Source: Paraburkholderia metrosideri
GTDB lineage: Bacteria > Pseudomonadota > Gammaproteobacteria > Burkholderiales > Burkholderiaceae
DNA length: 64,000 nt
Assembly: GCF_904848625.1 (NCBI RefSeq)
Contig: NZ_CAJHCP010000014.1
Span: 1-64,000, forward strand
Direction: 5' to 3'
Both the position numbers and the translations under genes were made by a program. The notes under the pieces were generated by a model. The model searched no databases, was not told the origin of the DNA, and saw only the letters and a list, made by a program, of their open reading frames with translations. Of this stretch, positions 61,858-64,000 are shown in pieces (the first letter of the stretch is position 1; each line of letters opens with the position of its first letter).

Positions 61858-62748
61858 TTGAGTAAAACTTATCACAGCCCGGTGGATCACCCCGTCGATC
61901 CGACGACCGGCGCTCCGGCGCAGACCCCTTCTTCCTCCGCGAAGGCGCCCGCCGTTCTCGCCACGCGAACCGCGCACGAGGCGCATAAAGACGACCGCCA
62001 TTTTGTTACCGCCCTGGCGCGGGGGCTCGAAGTGCTGGCCTGTTTTCGTTCCGGCGACAAATCGCTGAGTAACCAGGAGCTGGCGGCGCGCTGCCGCTTG
62101 CCGAAGTCAACGGTATCGCGGCTAACGCATACGCTGACTTTGCTCGGCTATCTGATCCATTTGAAAGAGAGCGGTAAGTACCGGCTCGGCACGGCCTCGC
62201 TTGCGCTGGGCAGCGCGATGCTGGCGCGGCTCGACGTGCGCAAGATCGCGCGGCCCGTCATGCAGGAGCTTGCCGATATTTCCGGCGCAACGGTTTCATT
62301 GGGCACACGCGACCGGCTTTCGATGATCTACGTAGAGAACTGCCGGGGCTCGGTGGCGCTCACGTTGACGCTCGAAGTCGGCTCGCGCATTCCGGTCGCG
62401 ACATCCGCGATTGGCCGTGCGTGGCTCGCAGCCATTCCCGAACATGACCGCCTCAGTTTCATGGAGCAGGTGAGAGAGCTGGACCATGTTGCATGGCCCA
62501 AAACGCGTCGTGGGATCGAGAAAGCACTCGATGAATACCAGACGCTCGGCGTGACGACGTCATTCGGCGACTGGCAAAAAGATGTGAACGGCATTGCGCG
62601 CGCGTTTCAGCCGGGCGGCGAATTGCCCATTATGGCGATCAACGTTGGCGGTCCGTCGTTCAAGCTTTCAAAAGAATTCCTGCTTGAAGAAGTCAGGCCA
62701 CGGCTGATCGACGTCGTGACCCAACTCGAAACCGCTTTGTCGCATTGA
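61858..62748 (+). CDS. IclR-family transcriptional regulator
   Basis: The protein of about 296 residues has an N-terminal winged HTH (SLSNQELAARCRLPKSTVSRLTHTLTLLGYL, key residues NQELAARCRLPKSTVSRL) and a C-terminal effector domain (DISGATVSLGTRDRLSMIYVENCRG, IPVATSAIGRAWLAAIPE, VTTSFGDWQKDVNGIARAF). The start is uncertain. No in-frame ATG lies near, a TTG at 61858 follows a GGGAG further upstream, and the likely -10 box excludes a TTG at 61759. It converges with the acyl-CoA dehydrogenase gene, which may or may not be its target. Confidence 0.85.
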   Translation: MSKTYHSPVDHPVDPTTGAPAQTPSSSAKAPAVLATRTAHEAHKDDRHFVTALARGLEVLACFRSGDKSLSNQELAARCRLPKSTVSRLTHTLTLLGYLIHLKESGKYRLGTASLALGSAMLARLDVRKIARPVMQELADISGATVSLGTRDRLSMIYVENCRGSVALTLTLEVGSRIPVATSAIGRAWLAAIPEHDRLSFMEQVRELDHVAWPKTRRGIEKALDEYQTLGVTTSFGDWQKDVNGIARAFQPGGELPIMAINVGGPSFKLSKEFLLEEVRPRLIDVVTQLETALSH

Positions 62749-62753
62749 GCGGC

Positions 62754-62773
62754 GTGGTTCTGGCTAGAACCAC
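62754..62773. terminator. Small hairpin between convergent genes
   Basis: GTGGTTCT (62754-62761) pairs perfectly with AGAACCAC (62766-62773) around a GGCT loop, between the convergent IclR and dehydrogenase stops. It lacks T runs, so it is a weak candidate for a bidirectional terminator. Confidence 0.35.
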
Positions 62774-64000
62774 TGCGGCGCCATGGTGAGCGTGGTGTCG
62801 TCGAGACTGCGCAGCGTCGCGAGCATCAACGCGACGCGCGGCAATTCCCAGCGGAAGAACCACTGGCACGCGTGCAGCTTGCCGTGATAGAAGTCCCGGT
62901 CCGCGTCGCTTGTCGCGCCGGGTAGCGCTGCGCTCGCCACCACCGCCTGTTTCAACCACGTCCACGCGAGCACGACATGACCGAATGCTTCGAGAAACGC
63001 ATTGGCGTTGGCGAGCGCGCGTTCGGTGTCGCCGCCGATTGTGGGCAGTAACGCTTCGACGGTGGCGGTCGCGTCGCGCCACGCGGCGCCCAGTGCGTCC
63101 GCGTACGCTTGCAATGCCGGGTGAGGGCGCGCGGCTTCAATGGTGTTTCGTACTTCACGCCCGAGCAATTCAAGCGCGGCCCCCTGTTTCATCACGACCT
63201 TGCGGCCCAGCAGATCGATTGCCTGAATGCCGTGGGTGCCTTCGTGAATCATGTTCAGGCGATTGTCGCGATAGAACTGTTCGACCGGGTATTCACGCGT
63301 ATAGCCATAGCCGCCGTGAATCTGGATCGCGAGGCTATTCGCTTCGAGACACCATTGCGACGGCCACGATTTCACCACCGGCGTCAACAGGTCCAGCAGC
63401 AGGCCCGCTTCCGCGCGGGCGGTGTCGTTTTCGGCCGTCTTCTGCTCGTCGACGAGCCGCGCCGCATACAGACACAACGCATAAGCCCCTTCAACATAGG
63501 CCTTTTGTGCGAGCAGCATGCGGCGCACGTCAGCGTGTTCGATCAGCGGCAATTGCGGATCGAGTGGATTCTTGTTGGTGGGATGACGTCCTTGCGGCCG
63601 CTCGCGCGCGTAATCGAGCGAGGCCAGATAGCCGCGATAGCCGAGCATCACCGCGCCGAGGCCCACGCCGATACGCGCCTCGTTCATCATATGGAACATG
63701 TAGGCGAGACCCTGATGCGGTTCTCCGATCAACTCGCCAATGCATTCGCCATGTTCTCCAAACGACAGCATCGTCGAGGTCGTGCCGCGCCAACCCATCT
63801 TGTGAATCAGCCCCGCGAGCGCGACGTCGTTACGCGCGCCGCGGCTGCCGTCGTCGTTGACGTGATACTTCGGCACGGTGAACAGCGAGATGCCTTTGAC
63901 TCCCGGCGGCCCGCCCGGAATACGCGCGAGTACCAGGTGAACGATGTTCTCGCTCAACTCGTGATCGCCCGCTGAAATGAATATCTTGTTGCCGCGAATC
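62764..64000 (-). CDS. Acyl-CoA dehydrogenase, C-terminal two thirds (5' end beyond window)
   Basis: About 412 residues are visible, opening with FISAGDHELSENIVHLVLARIPGG and continuing with GWRGTTSTMLSFGE, MFHMMNEARIGVGLGAV and QIHGGYGYTREYPVEQFYRDNR. The catalytic-base region is IHEGTHGIQAIDLLGRK with Glu. An extra C-terminal helical domain follows (AcylCoA_DH_ADF/DmdC type), larger than in short-chain dehydrogenases. It oxidises an acyl-CoA to the 2-enoyl-CoA with FAD and ETF. The N terminus lies outside the window. Confidence 0.9.
   Translation of the reverse strand, partial: IRGNKIFISAGDHELSENIVHLVLARIPGGPPGVKGISLFTVPKYHVNDDGSRGARNDVALAGLIHKMGWRGTTSTMLSFGEHGECIGELIGEPHQGLAYMFHMMNEARIGVGLGAVMLGYRGYLASLDYARERPQGRHPTNKNPLDPQLPLIEHADVRRMLLAQKAYVEGAYALCLYAARLVDEQKTAENDTARAEAGLLLDLLTPVVKSWPSQWCLEANSLAIQIHGGYGYTREYPVEQFYRDNRLNMIHEGTHGIQAIDLLGRKVVMKQGAALELLGREVRNTIEAARPHPALQAYADALGAAWRDATATVEALLPTIGGDTERALANANAFLEAFGHVVLAWTWLKQAVVASAALPGATSDADRDFYHGKLHACQWFFRWELPRVALMLATLRSLDDTTLTMAPQWF

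Overview
The window is GC-rich DNA from a beta-proteobacterium, most likely Burkholderiaceae (Paraburkholderia/Caballeronia/Burkholderia type). The reasons are the end of a 5S rRNA with a Burkholderia-like sequence, the strong G/C third-position bias, the cyoABCD, IclR, NtaA-type monooxygenase and acyl-CoA dehydrogenase gene types, and the IS content (IS3, IS5, IS21, IS110, IS256 and IS630 families). No species call is possible from sequence alone.

Layout. 1-100: end of an rRNA operon with its terminator. 282-5092 (minus): an ABC transporter ATPase, a fused FtsX-type permease and an AttH-type lipocalin, with an 18-bp minisatellite between permease and lipocalin. 5777-11538 (plus): a lone nuoM-like gene, then the cytochrome bo-type quinol oxidase genes cyoABCD and a hairpin terminator. 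11.6-34.8 kb: an accessory region made almost entirely of mobile elements. It contains a four-level nest: an IS5-family copy holds an IS21-family copy, which holds a serine-recombinase island, which holds an IS630-family copy. It also contains an operon of recombinase and partition-like genes, an apparently intact ISNCY-type transposase, and fragments of IS110, IS4, IS3 and IS256 and of a tyrosine recombinase. A second IS21-family element closes the region.

34.9-50.1 kb (minus): a Vi-antigen-type capsule locus in the order tviB, tviD, tviE, vexA, vexB, vexC, vexD, vexE, tviC, pectate-lyase-like gene. TviB and TviC would make UDP-GalNAcA from UDP-GlcNAc. TviE would polymerise it and TviD O-acetylate it. 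VexE would acylate the lipid end, and VexA-VexD would export the chain. The most unusual points are a VexC ABC protein with every catalytic ATPase motif degenerate, a VexB permease carrying about 290 extra N-terminal residues with a duplicated DDRIA-W-R-RR motif, and a PL1 pectate-lyase homologue at the end of the operon. The lyase could act on this pectin-like polymer.

50.4-64 kb: an IS3/IS2-type element, a head-to-head phosphatase/Nudix pair sharing a CATATG start, glmS (glucosamine-6-phosphate, upstream of UDP-GlcNAc), a HAD phosphatase, a sensor-kinase-like protein, a two-component flavin monooxygenase system with a divergent XRE-cupin regulator, a BON-domain protein, an IclR regulator and an acyl-CoA dehydrogenase cut by the window end.

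The best new observation outside the capsule locus is in the recombinase island (16566-20959). The two ends share a GC dinucleotide. Joining them in silico restores the host istA reading frame on one side. On the circle side it gives the DUF5372-like gene, which has no start codon in the integrated form, an ATG that overlaps the recombinase stop codon.
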